This document shows, piece by piece, positions 52,085-63,370 of a stretch of DNA of 64,000 nucleotides. The stretch lies in contig NC_040022.1 in the NCBI RefSeq assembly GCF_000972845.2, forward strand, positions 4,866,979 through 4,930,978, written 5' to 3'. The first letter of the stretch is position 1. Every line of letters starts with the position of its first letter. The notes below the pieces were generated by a model. It saw only the letters and a list, made by a program, of their open reading frames with translations, was not told where the DNA came from and ran no database searches. This DNA comes from Larimichthys crocea. Its lineage: Eukaryota; Chordata; Actinopteri; Sciaenidae. A program made the translations under genes and the position numbers.

Positions 52085-53990
52085 GCCAACATCAAGTGCA
52101 ATTTTAATTCTTTTAGACCTCAGCTTTTGACACCATAGATCACTCCATTTTAATTAACCATCTTAAAACCTGGGTGGGCATCAAGGACTCTGCACTTGGT
52201 TGGTTTTACTCTTATCTTTTAAAAAGAACCTTCTTGGTCACCACAGGTAATTATTCTTCTTCGTCAGCTCACATTACCTGTGGTTCAATTTTAGGTCCAA
52301 TTTTATTTTCTATTTACCGCAATTTTCGGACTATAAGCCGAAAACACGCTTTCACACGCTTTGAACCCTGCAGCCTATACAACAGTGCGGCTAATTTATA
52401 GATTTTTACTAGACGTGGGGAAAGATTATACGCCAGAGAAGACACTAGTTTTGATTTTGAAATGTCATTTTGCGCATCATGCACACACCCTCATCATGGA
52501 AAACACACAAAGAAATACATATGATGCAGCTTTTAAGTTAAAGGCAATAGTAGGCTAAAGTGTGTTTTATTTTCTAACCAGGTGTGTTACTGTCGTGTTG
52601 GTGCAGTGTTTTATTTTCTAACCATGCGGGCATGTTCATCCCGTGTTGATGCCGTGTTGGTGCCATACTGCTGATTTTCAGGCATAGTTTGAAAAAAAGC
52701 GTGTCTTAAATTAAAACTAAAAAAAACTTCAGTGTATTGTCTTTCTGTGTAAATACCTCATGTTACAACATAAAAACCTGTGGCTTATATTAAGTGTGGC
52801 CTATATATGTACAAAATGTATTTTTTTTTTCACATTCAGCTGGTGTGGCTTATATTCAGGTGCGCTCAATAGTCCGGAAATTACGGAAATTACGAAAATT
52901 ATATGCTCCCTCTTGGCCATATCATTGAACGCCACAATGTTTCTTTTCATTGCTATGCAGATGGAACACAGATCACCTCACCCTGAGACCTGCTGACCCT
53001 AGAAGCCTAGCTTCTGTTTTAGACTGTCTTAGTGATGTGAACTGCTGGATGGCACAAAATCTCTTGAAACTCAACAACTCAAAATCAAAATCTATTCTAA
53101 CCTCTCTTGGTCCCTATGCCAACTGCGTAACGCCCACTGCCCGTAATCTAGGAGTCATTTTTTCAATAAAGTAGTTCAGTCTTGTTTCCTTTAATTCAAA
53201 ACCATCTCCAGAATCAAAACAGTCATTACCCACTCCGATTTAGAAGAAGTTATACAGTACATGCACTAATATTCTCCAGACTAGACTATTATAACTCACT
53301 TCTCTCCGGCATAAATCAGAAATCACTCTCTCGCCTCCAACTTGTGCAAAATGCAGCAGCTAGGCTTCTTATTGGTTTTAACAGACGACAGCACATTACA
53401 CCGATTTTAGCTTCCCTTCATTGGCTCCCTGTTCATTTTAGAATTGATTTTAAGATTTTACTGATCACTTTTAAGGCACATCAGGGACTGGCTCCAAGTT
53501 ACATATCAGATATATTGACACCTTCCAAAGTTCCCTTCTGGCTGTTCCAAAGTCAAGGCTCAAAACTAAAGGTGACCAGGCGTTTGCCATCAGGGCCCCT
53601 CGACTTTGGAACGCCCTGCCTGAGGACTTAAGGCTTGCAGAATCAGTGAATTCTTTTAAGTCAGTTCTTAAAACTTAAAAATCATTTTTATAGACTTGCT
53701 TATAGACTTATAGACTTTTATGTGATGTTTGTCTTTTTAACTTTCTTTTTTTTTTACTTTTAACTTGAATTAAATCATTCTATTTCACTGTGTTTTATTT
53801 TATTTTTGTTATGTGGTTGTTTATGTAATTTATGCATTTCTTAACTGTTATTTTTTAAATAGCTTTTTATTGTCTTCTAAATGTTGTTGGTTCTTCTTAT
53901 TTTGCCTGAGTATTTTGTTCATGCTTGTCTGTCAACGCATTTTGTAAATGCTGTTTTAAAGGTGCTATATAAATATATACATATACACTT
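52085..53990 (+). mobile_element. L2-type LINE relic, interrupted
   Basis: The left part (to about 52317) reads SFDTIDHSILINHL and CGSILGPILFSIY of the reverse transcriptase. It resumes after 52894 as YMLPLGHII and [10 protein letters not shown], where the second Asp of the YADD box has become Gly. It continues with [44 protein letters not shown] and [15 protein letters not shown], typical of fish L2 elements, and ends in GGTGCTATATAAATA. Frameshifts around 53175-53260 and the lost Asp make it inactive. Confidence 0.88.
52318..52893. mobile_element. Inverted-repeat DNA element nested in the L2 relic
   Basis: Left end CCGCAATTTTCGGACTATAA (then GCCG); the right end reversed gives CCGTAATTTCCGGACTATTG (then AGCG). 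The L2 reading SIY|YMLP is broken exactly here, and TTA is present on both sides, as expected for a 3-base target duplication (PIF/Harbinger-like, inferred). Inside, 52496-52558 encodes a 20-residue start (MENTQRN, then YDAAFKLKAI) resembling the N-terminal DNA-binding region of transposases, followed by a stop. It is a deleted derivative of a coding transposon. Confidence 0.75.
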
Positions 53991-54257
53991 ATTTTTATTA
54001 TAAGTGGCCATTTCACAAACTGCATGTGAAAAACATAAGAAAGATAAAGTACTTTAAATACAACTGTTATGTGACATAAGCCAGTGCTTCTTTGAAAACA
54101 GCATTTTCAGCAGAGTCCGAGTTAGCTTGCCGCTCAAACCTCTGCATGTTCTGCTATAACTGAACCTGTTCTAACCTGCAGCGAGTCACATGTGAGATTG
54201 ACAACAACACATAACTTGAGGACGCACGCGTTTATTTTGCTTTCTCTTGCAGTGGTA

Positions 54258-56571
54258 ATGGACTTGCTCCACAGCTCCGGTGTGAGTAGTACACACTACC
54301 TGCAGACGCACTTCAGCCACAGCCAGGGCTACTTCCTGTCAGTCTCCATGGCAACGGACCTACGCAACACTTTCTTCCTGTTTTTCCCCATATGGTTCCA
54401 TGTACAGCAAGCTGAAGCCATCAAACTGGTGTGGGTAGCAGTGGTGGGAGACTGGGTCAACCTGATGCTGAAATGGTGAGTATTGGAACTGGGATGATGA
54501 AGGCGATGATGATGATGATGAAGGCGATGATGATGATGACAATGATGATGATGATGATGCCTTTGCACTGCACACAAACTGTATCCATTATGCCATTTTT
54601 TAAGGCTTCTGTTTGGGGAACGTCCCTATTGGTGGGTTCAGGAGACAGATTACTATGGCAACTCTTCTCAACCAATGATAGAACAGTTCCCCATGACCTG
54701 TGAGACCGGCCCAGGTAGGACCATATGTCTGGAGTAATGTGTGTATCAACTTTAATCCATCTCTTAAAAACCCTATTTCCTCCCCTGACAGGAAGTCCAT
54801 CAGGTCATGCCATGGGGACGGCAGCAGTTTACTACACCATGATGTCATCACTCCTCTCCACAGTGCTCAAGAAAGATAGACATCAGATCAGAAGATGGTA
54901 AGATCAACCTCACCTTTACTCACTGTCTAACACCTCTGTGTATTGTATGTAGTGCAGAGCAATAACATGTCTATCTGTCCTCCAGGTGCATGCGTGTCTC
55001 ACTGTGGACGCTGTTCTGGTGTGTGCAGGTGTGTGTGTGCCTTTCCAGGGTTTTTGTTGCTGCTCATTTTCCACATCAGGTCATCACAGGAGTTGCCATA
55101 GGTATGGACACACAACTGTTATTAATACTCTCGATAAACCCACTGCTCTGTATTTCACCAGCAAATCATTCAAACATTCAGATTTGTTCTGCAGAAGAAG
55201 AAGTAAGAAACTCACTTGCAGGTATTTGGTCATAAACCGAAGTACTGACTTCTAAGAAGTCCATCCATCCATCCATCCATCCATCCATCCATTATCTGTA
55301 ACTACCTAAATAATTCAAAAATATTCAAAATATTGAATCCAAAATATTGATATATGTTATAGTGCATCAAACGATCTTAATTCAAAATTAGTAAGTCAAA
55401 ATTCTGAGCAATTGTTTGTCAGCCAATTGATGACCAAAAAGCTTTTAGTCCTACAATGACAAACAACAAAATGATTCCATTTTAATCAGAAACGTTTCCT
55501 GTTACACCATCGTATTCGTATTACAGATAGATAGGCGTCCGGATGTACTACTTATAGCAGCAAACCAACTCAACATCCTCCACCTGGATCGATACAAGAG
55601 TCAGAGTAGGCCTGCAGAAGTCCACAATCATGTGTTGAAAAACAGGTTTAGCTCATCAACCCATGTAGAGCTACCTTCCCCTGCCTGGTCTGTTTGGTTG
55701 ACCCAGTGAAGTGAACTTTTCTGCATTTTTTCCAAACATGGGAGATCATCCCTGAGTCTACCAGAGCTCCTTGATCCTCCCTCATTGATCTTAATTCTAA
55801 ACTCTCTGAATTCATTTGAGCTCATCTCTGTCCCCTGTCTTGAATGCTCTCCTTTTTTTTTTAATTCAGGAGTGTGCGAGCATACTGAATCATAATTTTG
55901 ATGTAAACATTTCAGTATTTTAGAAATGGGCTGAGTAACTGAGTTCAGCATCATCAAAACAAGTGGAATAATAAGGATCTGCATGTTATTAGATAGTGAA
56001 CTATGACACCATAACAGAATAAATAAATAAATAAATACATTTCCTCTCAGGTATCCTGGTGGCAGAATCTCTGAGCCGGACCCAACAGTTCTATGAGGCT
56101 GGCCTGCGTTCTTACCTGCTCACCTCCCTGCTCCTCCTCTCCCTGGCTCTCCTCCTGTACCTGTGCCTCCAGCTGGTAGGCGTCGATGTCCTCTGGAGTG
56201 TGGAGAAAGCGAGGTGCTGGTGCCGCAGAGCAGAGTGGGTCAGTGTGGACACCAGCCCCTTAGCCAGTTTGTTCAGAAACACCGGGACTCTGTTGGGCCT
56301 GGGCCTGGGGCTCCACTATCCTTTGCATGCGCATACCAACAGAGTGGTGTTTGCCAGGATGTCTGAGGGGATCTACAGGTTGATCTGTTTAAGTGCAACA
56401 CTGGTGCTGCTGCAGTTATTTGACTTTGCTTTCAGGCCGCCCGTCCACAGCGGAGCTCTGTTCTATCTGCTGTCATTCTGTAAAAGTGCCACGGTGCCTC
56501 TGGCTACTGTGGCTGTCGTTCCCTACTGTGTCACTGCAGCACTGACATACACGGGGGAGACGCTGCTATGA
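54258..56571 (+). CDS. g6pc1: Glucose-6-phosphatase catalytic subunit
   Basis: Hydrolyses glucose-6-phosphate to glucose at the ER lumen, the last step of gluconeogenesis and glycogenolysis. Five exons: 54258-54475, 54605-54714, 54792-54897, 54986-55101, 56051-56571. Frames close to 356 residues (human 357) with the same five-exon plan. The phosphatase signature is complete: Lys72 and Arg79 ([12 protein letters not shown]), His115 in SPSGHAMG, Arg166 and the nucleophile His172 in [15 protein letters not shown]; all are four residues lower than human, as expected from a shorter N-terminus. A lumenal N-glycosylation sequon sits at Asn92. Nine hydrophobic spans are expected for the family. The C-terminus ends TYTGETLL and lacks the dilysine ER-retrieval tail of the mammalian protein. 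An in-frame ATG at 54192 would add 22 residues, but the family start MDLLH favours 54258. Polyadenylation signals lie at 57052 and 57071. Fish have several g6pc copies; which one is not decided. Confidence 0.96.
54494..54560 (+). repeat. GAT trinucleotide microsatellite in g6pc intron 1
   Basis: Interrupted GAT/GATGAA runs make up most of the 129-base first intron and give false polymethionine or polyhistidine frames on the two strands. Confidence 0.9.
55257..55293 (+). repeat. CCAT tetranucleotide microsatellite in g6pc intron 4
   Basis: Eight consecutive CCAT units, often the leading edge of a common fish repeat of the type seen at 57.43-57.6 kb. Confidence 0.9.
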
Positions 56572-56647
56572 TGCAGGTGCCCTTACATTACATGTACTGT
56601 TGGGTGGGTGAATGTCTGTGCATCATGTTATATACTACTCAAGTTGT

Positions 56648-56800
56648 GGGTTTAATATATGGCCAAAAGTATATGGACGCATACTTTTACATCCTTTTTG
56701 TGTTTGGCGGACCTCAATGACATCCAACACATTCAGGTTCAGCTGGAACACCAGAGCCAGGTTTTTCATGTAAGAATGATGTTATCCCCAAGCTTTTCTT
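56648..56800 (+). repeat. Fragment of a Tc1/mariner-type or related element
   Basis: Opens with ATATGGCCAAAAGTATATGG (then ACGC), a terminal sequence frequent in fish genomes. No transposase coding is visible. Confidence 0.55.
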
Positions 56801-57424
56801 ACTGGGTCGGTCACATTTGAAAGGATTCATTCGTATTTAAATCAGAATCAGGTGATGTTTTGGGGTTGTTTATGATGCCAGGTCTACTGTCAATGCAATC
56901 AGATCACACCCACACAATGCACTATAAATGATAAATGACATAAATGACATTTTTATCCAGTAATGAATATTTAATGTTATAGAGAAGTTCTGTGTGTTTC
57001 TCAGCTGAAGTTGTATTATTTAGAATTTTATTTAACAATTTAACTGACAGAAATAAACCTTTATGATGGAAATAAATACACCCTGAGTTATTATCCAGCA
57101 TTACACCCTGCAGTCAGTCCTACTGGCACCTTTTTTATCCATGCTAGATGTGTGGCTCTATTATGGCTTACGACTGAATCATAGCCGTGCTGATATTCAG
57201 TATAACAGCACTCCATCCCATGCGATATTGCTATGCTGAAGCTCTTCTGGCAGCACGTGGTGGCTCAACACCTTACTAAGACACGTTATGTTGTTTTGTC
57301 CTTTAATTTGTCGCCCACTGTTTTTTGAACACTTGTTTTATGCAGTAATTTTTAATCCGAAGTGTCATGCTCATTCTCATTCATGGGCCACATACATCCC
57401 AGTTTAAACTCAAGCGATCTCAAT

Positions 57425-57605
57425 TTATTCATTCATCTATTTTCCATAACTCCTTATCCTTATCAGGGTTGCAGGGGACATTAAGAAGCTGGGTACACCA
57501 TGGACAAGTTCATCACAAGTCCGAGTCCGACACATTACCATTCACGCTCACTCATTCACACCAACGTGCAATTTAGAATCACAGATTAACCTGCATATCT
57601 TTGTA
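57425..57605 (+). repeat. Common fish interspersed repeat
   Basis: TTCATCTATTTTCCATAACT, CTTATCCTTATCAGGGTTGC, AAGCTGGGTACACCATGGAC, and CATTCACGCTCACTCATTCA followed by CAATTTAGAATCAC and TTAACCTGCATAT, in the order of a well-known fish repeat. Confidence 0.75.
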
Positions 57606-57789
57606 CTTTCCATATAGACCTTTAAAATATTGCTTACAGTGACCCAACAATTCAAAGTGTATTCAAGTAGAAGCATAACATAATCACTCCAAACCTTTGC
57701 TTTCAGTTTATTCTGAAAATATTCAAAATTCATGAGCCATTCATTTACAAAACAGCTGATTACATCCTGATATGTCTTAAGAATAAAGA

Positions 57790-58430
57790 AAAAATCAATA
57801 ACTCTTCTGGCCCCGCCCCCTGGTATCAGGACAGTGTGGCGCTCTGGCGCCCTCTCGCGGTCAGTCTCCGCGCCGCACCCTGCCGCACTTCTGTTTTTCC
57901 GCACAAGCGGAAGCAGAGCTCATCGTTTCCGGACACATGGTGCAGGGTGGGCGTGTCCTGTACGCTGATGTAAACACAAAATACGCCTCATCCCCCGTCG
58001 GATAAGTCACAGTGGAGCGAATTGACGAGATTAACCCGAATAGCCACAGCTGCTCGGGGAAAACGCTCCGTGTCCGTCGTGTGTAATATGCGCTAGGAGC
58101 GCGGACGGACGACGCCATGGACTTCTACATCAACCTGAAGGTGAATTTCAGGGGAAATTCCAAAAATTTCCTCCTGTCGGGATCCGAGACCAAGAGCTGG
58201 GAGTCGATGGAGGCCATGGTAAGAGAGATAGATAGAGAGGAGGTGGTGGTGGGGAGCACCGGGCCCGCTCTCAGACAACACCGTCCACAGCGCACGGTCA
58301 GCCCGCAGGTGCTGCCGCCTCGATGCCGCTCTCACGCTGGTGATTGTGATTGATGACATTGATGTGCCGACGATCGGAGTGTTGCATTAACCCTTCAGGG
58401 AATAGCCTGCCAGCTTCAGGCACGCTGGTC
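57790..58430. promoter_or_regulatory. CpG-rich island at the nbr1 start
   Basis: CpG density rises sharply here (for example CGCGGTCAGTCTCCGCGCCG at about 57855) against an AT-rich background, spanning the first coding exon of nbr1. This fits a housekeeping-type promoter. The transcription start was not located. Confidence 0.65.
58117..58218 (+). CDS. nbr1: NBR1 selective autophagy receptor, first coding exon
   Basis: NBR1 links ubiquitinated cargo to the autophagosome; its N-terminal PB1 domain binds p62/SQSTM1. This exon encodes 34 residues beginning MDFYINLKVNF and ending WESMEAM, matching the start of human NBR1 (MEPQVTLNVTF to DIEAM). Both are followed by an intron at the same codon, here GTAAGA at 58219. 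The start has a good context (GACGCCATGG) and lies in a CpG island. Only the first two strands and the start of the first helix of PB1 are present; the rest of the gene, including the remainder of PB1, ZZ, FW and UBA domains, lies right of the window, as no second exon was found up to 64000. Position next to g6pc agrees with human 17q21. Confidence 0.88.
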
Positions 58431-58890
58431 GAGAGACGCTATTGACACACTTTAGCATTCCCATGATGTAACTGAGACGTTTAAAGCTGTGAAGATGTGA
58501 CTGGCAGCGCAGAGATAACAGAGGGAGGACACACTGCAGTCCTTACACGATTATTATAGTGCTTTGTCGTCATGGAAACACTGTTTACCAGCTCAGCATA
58601 ACTGGTCTGAGCAGTTTGGAGCACACGGCCTCCATTTGAAATGGTCTGCAGGTAGCTGTGGTGTCTACACCTGAGGTAAAGGGAGGGGAGGACGGGGCTG
58701 GTTGCCCCCCTCTTTATTTCAGAAACTGTATCCTGAATAGATCCCCTTTCAACGTGTAATCAAAGCCTGGAGTGTCAGACAGGAATGGAGCGAGCTGACT
58801 CTCTTGTCAAATACGTCTACGTGCCCTTGTGACATCCATCCTCGCTGTGGGGTTGCTATAAAGAATTGGAGGTTATCCAGAAAATGAACT

Positions 58891-59505
58891 TAAAGGTCCA
58901 GTGTGTAGGATTTAGTGGGATCTAGCGTTAAAGACAGACAGCAAAACAACTTAACACTGCTCCCTATCCAAGCTTGGATAGGATAAACTACAACTGGTTT
59001 GTCCATTCTGGGCTACTGTAGAAACATTGCAATTCAACATGGTGGACTCTGCAGAAGGGGACCAGCTTCCTCTGTAGATATAAAGAGCTCATTCAAAGGA
59101 AACAAAGACATAACAACGCTTATTTTTCGGTAATTCTACCCGAATTAAAACATAGTTATGAATATTACAATTACTATATTACTATTTCTGCCATATTCTG
59201 TAATCCATTCACAAGATCTTCTAAAATGTTTAATTCCATTGAAATGCAACAACCTAACACATCTTTTGCATTGAAGGACCGGCATGTAGGATTTAGTAGT
59301 ATCTAGTAGTGTAGTGGCTGATTGCAACCTCCTTGTCGCAACCTCTTCTTCCTGGTGTGAGGGAGAAGTGAAAAACACAAATGACCCTGTCTAGAGCCAC
59401 TGTTTATTTTGTCCGTGCTGGGCTATGGTAGAAACATGGCTGTAGATATCAAAGTTTTAGTCTGTTTCTAGAGTTCCCTAAATTTTTCACACTGGACCTT
59501 TAAGA
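58891..59505 (+). mobile_element. Family A elements, two overlapping or nested copies
   Basis: A first left end AAAGGTCCAGTGTGTAGGAT at 58891 and a second, GGACCGGCATGTAGGATTTA, at about 59276. A right end CACACTGGACCTTTA closes at about 59503. The repeated GGGCTA(C/T)(T/G)GTAGAAACAT(T/G)G at 59010 and 59430 shows two copies. Confidence 0.7.
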
Positions 59506-59629
59506 GGACGTAAATATATGACAATATAAACAATACAAAGACAACCAACCCCAGAAGAGAATGTGACAATCATCCCGACTGGGATTTTTTGCTTGCAACT
59601 GAGCTAACTACCACATGTTGACAGTATAA

Positions 59630-60060
59630 AGAATGGACAGAGCATTAGTGACGTCACCCATAGGTTTCTGAAGCGCCTGTTTGAAGCTGGAGATAAGCAG
59701 CACTGGCTGCCACGTTGGCTGTACTGCCTCTTTTGCCTCCCGGCTAGTCTGAAAATGAGCAAAGACATGGATTTTCAGTGGAACTTATTGCGGTTTATGC
59801 ATAACTTTAAGCCTTAATATAATTTGAACAGGTGAGTTGAAAAAAAAATCACCCTCACTAAAGTCGTCATGAACGGGGAAATTAGCTATAGAGACCAAAA
59901 CCTTTTTTGTACCAGGCTGTAAACATGTTTATTTCTGCTGTGAGGTTGGACACTTTAACATGGGGACTTATGGAGGCTGACTCACTTCTGCAGCCTGTTT
60001 CAAGCAGCCGCTCAGGAAGCTGTGGTTTTTGGTGAACCACGGAGGTTTCCTGCTTGGTTG
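59630..60060 (+). repeat. Family B dispersed repeat
   Basis: Contains TGACGTCACCCATAGGTTTC, TGAAGCGCC, GCATAACTTTAAGCCTTAAT, TTGTACCAGGCTGTAAACAT and GGGGACTTATGGAGGCTGAC, in the same order as the 62.9-63.37 kb copy. Confidence 0.8.
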
Positions 60061-62057
60061 AAGTCCCATTTCTCTTTCTTCAAACATTTTAATAGTAGTA
60101 TCATTAATTATGAGAATACTCTCAGCTCTGTCTGCAGGACATGCAGCATTACAGCTGGGCAGATGGTGGCGCAGAGTTAGCAGCGTCGTCACACAAAATT
60201 GCTAGATAACTAGTTTGATAAATAAATTGCTGGAAAGTTAAGAAACAATGACCTCATCATTTCCTATTCTCAGTATAACCTTGTATTCATTCGCTCTTAT
60301 TTGCCTTGTTCGTATTCAGTATTACCAGTTTGGACACCTAAATGTCAAGTGAAACTCCTGAAATGACTCTGTAGGTGACCTCGTTTTTGAACAGCGACCT
60401 TAAGGGAGCGAGATCTAATGAATGTGACAACCGACCCTGTTCTCTCCTGTAACAGCACACCAAAACAATACTCCACTACATGTGCTGGTCCTCCATTAAA
60501 AATTCTACTTAGGTTAACAGCACTGATGCATTAACTGCTAACAGTTATGTTATTAACAGTTCTTTAATGCATTAATGCCCAATTGTACGACTGTGTTAAT
60601 GCATGTGTATTTAACACCCCTCCATGAAGCTTGTGTGTTATGTAAAGACAGCTGAGTGTATACAATAAATCCCCCTGCCCAGATGTGCCTGTAACTTGTA
60701 CATACCTGTGTATACACACCACAACACTAAGTTGGCGTTGCAGTGGACAGACAATTTTTTTATCTGATCGTTAGAAGAGGCTTCAAAGATTGCGGAGATA
60801 CTTTGGTAAACTATGGTTTGTGGAAGAAACTGCAGCAAATAATCTAACCGTGTTTGTGATTCAAAGTACTTTAACACAAAAGGCTACTGTCAAGTGAATA
60901 GTGAATAGTACTTAAATATATTATTATTATTGTGTGTATTTTCCTCACAGATTGTCAGTCAGCCCTCCTAAATATGTCCCCATATGACAGCAGCTCATTG
61001 AAGCTCAACAGGTCTTTCTCAGACTTGCCATGACAGGAAAAACACAGGTGGAAGTGATGCCATCACTGAAATGTAAGTCATGTCAGTGAGGCGGCATGCA
61101 CAACAGCAGAACTGACTCATCTGAATGGAACACAGCCGTCATTAATATCTTATAAACTGTCTTAATTGCACAAGATAAAACAATCTTGATGAATACCACC
61201 TGTTCATGAGGGTGTTTGCAAGACTTCACTAGCATGGACCACAGCATCAGCAAGGTAAGATTGCGATTGTGAGTGAAGTGTGAACTTCTTCGGCCTGTTG
61301 CATTGTGGGCAAGCTTCGGTGGGGAATCCACTGTAGCACCCGGGCACAATGGACCCCCCTCAGAATCCTGTGGAGAGGAGAAATCATTGAAAGAAATGGG
61401 ATGGGCATGGGTGCAGGAATACGAGAGCTAAAGAGGACGAAAGGGCTACCAGGGTGTTTCGAGGAATGTTGGGAGTGGCACGGTTAAGGTGTGGTCCTGC
61501 TCCTGAAACTCTGCTAAAAGGCTTCAATTGATCATCAGTAACCAACGCCCCCAAACTGTCATACATGGCTATCTGTCAGTTTTCATTCGGAAAATTTGTC
61601 CCAAAAAATGACTAAAACAGAACAAATCTATATGTCAATATAATACATGTGAAATCATGTCAATAATTGTTTGGATAATCTTATATTTCTTGGATATTTC
61701 AATGAAAGCGTGATTTTTTTGGGGGGGTATGCATGTTTTATGACCAGTGTTGCACCTCTTGAATACATGTGATATTTAAACTGAGCTCACTTTGTAAAGT
61801 TTTGCTGTATGGTTGGGAATGGATTCAATTTGATTCATAACAAGAACTACTGCTACCGCTTATTAGAGACAGATACTGGACCTTTGTGTGTAATATGGAT
61901 ATATTGGGCAATATTCTTATACAACATGTATATATGTAAAAAATATAAACATTTTTTGCAGTGATCCCTTTTACCATTTACTATTTTATTATCTCCATGG
62001 TTTTAACATTATTATAACATTTTTGTTACCCTCGGTTGCGTTAAAGCTCTGTGTGGA

Positions 62058-62196
62058 TGTTTCAGCAGATTGCTGGTGTTTCATACTTGAAATGATAATT
62101 TGGCACACATTTATTGGCACTGTTGTCATCTGTCTTTGTGAAATGAAGCCATGCCTTGGACCATTTCTTCTTCTTCACTATGACTCCTTCTTGTAG
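62058..62196 (+). repeat. Repeat shared with 38.27-38.40 kb
   Basis: ATGTTTCAGCAGATTGCTGG, CATTTATTGGCACTGTTG and CTGTCTTTGTGAAATGAAGC match the 38.3 kb segment in order. Confidence 0.65.
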
Positions 62197-62864
62197 TCAT
62201 GACTTTGACGTCTTTAAACAATGTGCAACTGTCAGAAAAACAAGCCGGCGTCGATGAAAAGAACCTACAAGTTCTGGTTCCTGATTCCTGTCCCTGCTTG
62301 GTTGCCACATGTTGTCTACTATATAGAGAAGTTATATATATGTACATCCCTAACCATGATCATGCAGTCAGAGGAGTGCTTGTTGTCTGTGGACAACAGA
62401 CTCTATCTGAGTCTGTGGCTGTTGTTCACAACCATGCGGCTGATGAGTCACCACAGAGTCACAGTTCAGGCAGATGGACTGTTGTTGAGCTGTCACCCAG
62501 CTGTTGTCTGATTCTCTCAGTGCTGATTGGTACACCTGAGGGGGGGTCTAGAGAAAAAAAATGAAATGGAAACCAACCAATAGCAGTAAGTGTGCACAGA
62601 TAAATAAACCACAAGGTTTTTACCTTTACCATTTTTACTGTTTTGTAACGTTTTGTCATAGGGTTTAGTTTGTGTTTCACCAGGTCTGGTTAACCTGTTG
62701 ACGCTGGTTCCCTTGAGGGACCCCTTAGTAAACTGACTGAAGTGACATAGTTTATGGATGTCTCATGTTATACTTAAGGAAGAGCGATAACAGACCGGAA
62801 TAACTGTGTGTTTCTTCACAGCAGCTCAGCCTAAACTAGCAACAGGAGATCATTGCGTGACCAT

Positions 62865-63370
62865 AGACTGTATAAAAAACATGGACGTCGTATCCATGAC
62901 TCAGAGTGTGGTGGCTCTTGCAGTCGCAATCTTGGCAATCTAGACCAGTGACCGTATAAAGAATGGATGTGTGACATCACCCACGGGGTTCTGAAGCGCC
63001 AGATCTCAAATAATCTAAAAATCATCATCAGTGGACATGAGGTGGGCCGAATGAAGCCCGACAAGCCACCTGTCAATAAAAGGGGCCAAGCTGTTAGTTA
63101 TGCATAACTTTAAGCCTTAATATAATGTGAACAGGTGAGTTATATAAAAATTCACCCTCAGTACAGTTGTCATGAATGGGGAAAGTAGCTATAGAGACCA
63201 AAACTGTTTTTTGTGCTAAGCTGTAAGCACGTTTATTTCTGCTGTGAAGTTGGACATTTGAACATGTGGACTTATGGAGGCTGACTCGTTCTGCAGCCAG
63301 CCTCAAGTGGACCTTTGAGGAACTGCTGTTTTTGGCACTTCACAGCCACAGAGGTTGCTGCTCAGCAGCT
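62865..63370 (+). repeat. Family B dispersed repeat
   Basis: Carries GTGTGACATCACCCACGGGG, TTCTGAAGCGCC, GCATAACTTTAAGCCTTAAT, GCTGTAAGCACGTTTATTTC and CAGCCTCAAGTGGA; longest copy in the window. Confidence 0.8.

Larger units (their letters stand above)
56572..58116. other. g6pc 3' UTR and spacer to nbr1
   Basis: AATAAA signals at 57052-57057 and 57071-57076 give a 3' UTR of about 0.5 kb. The presumed UTR contains a DNA-transposon-like fragment at about 56650-56800. A fish repeat follows at 57.43-57.6 kb, and the CpG-rich nbr1 promoter region begins near 57.79 kb. Confidence 0.5.

Noticed and set aside
53182..53631. Plus-strand 149-codon frame as a host gene
   Set aside because: It is the C-terminal part of an L2-type LINE ORF ([17 protein letters not shown]).
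54329..54675. Polyhistidine, polyserine or polymethionine frames
   Set aside because: They arise from the GAT microsatellite in g6pc intron 1 and the antisense of its first exon.
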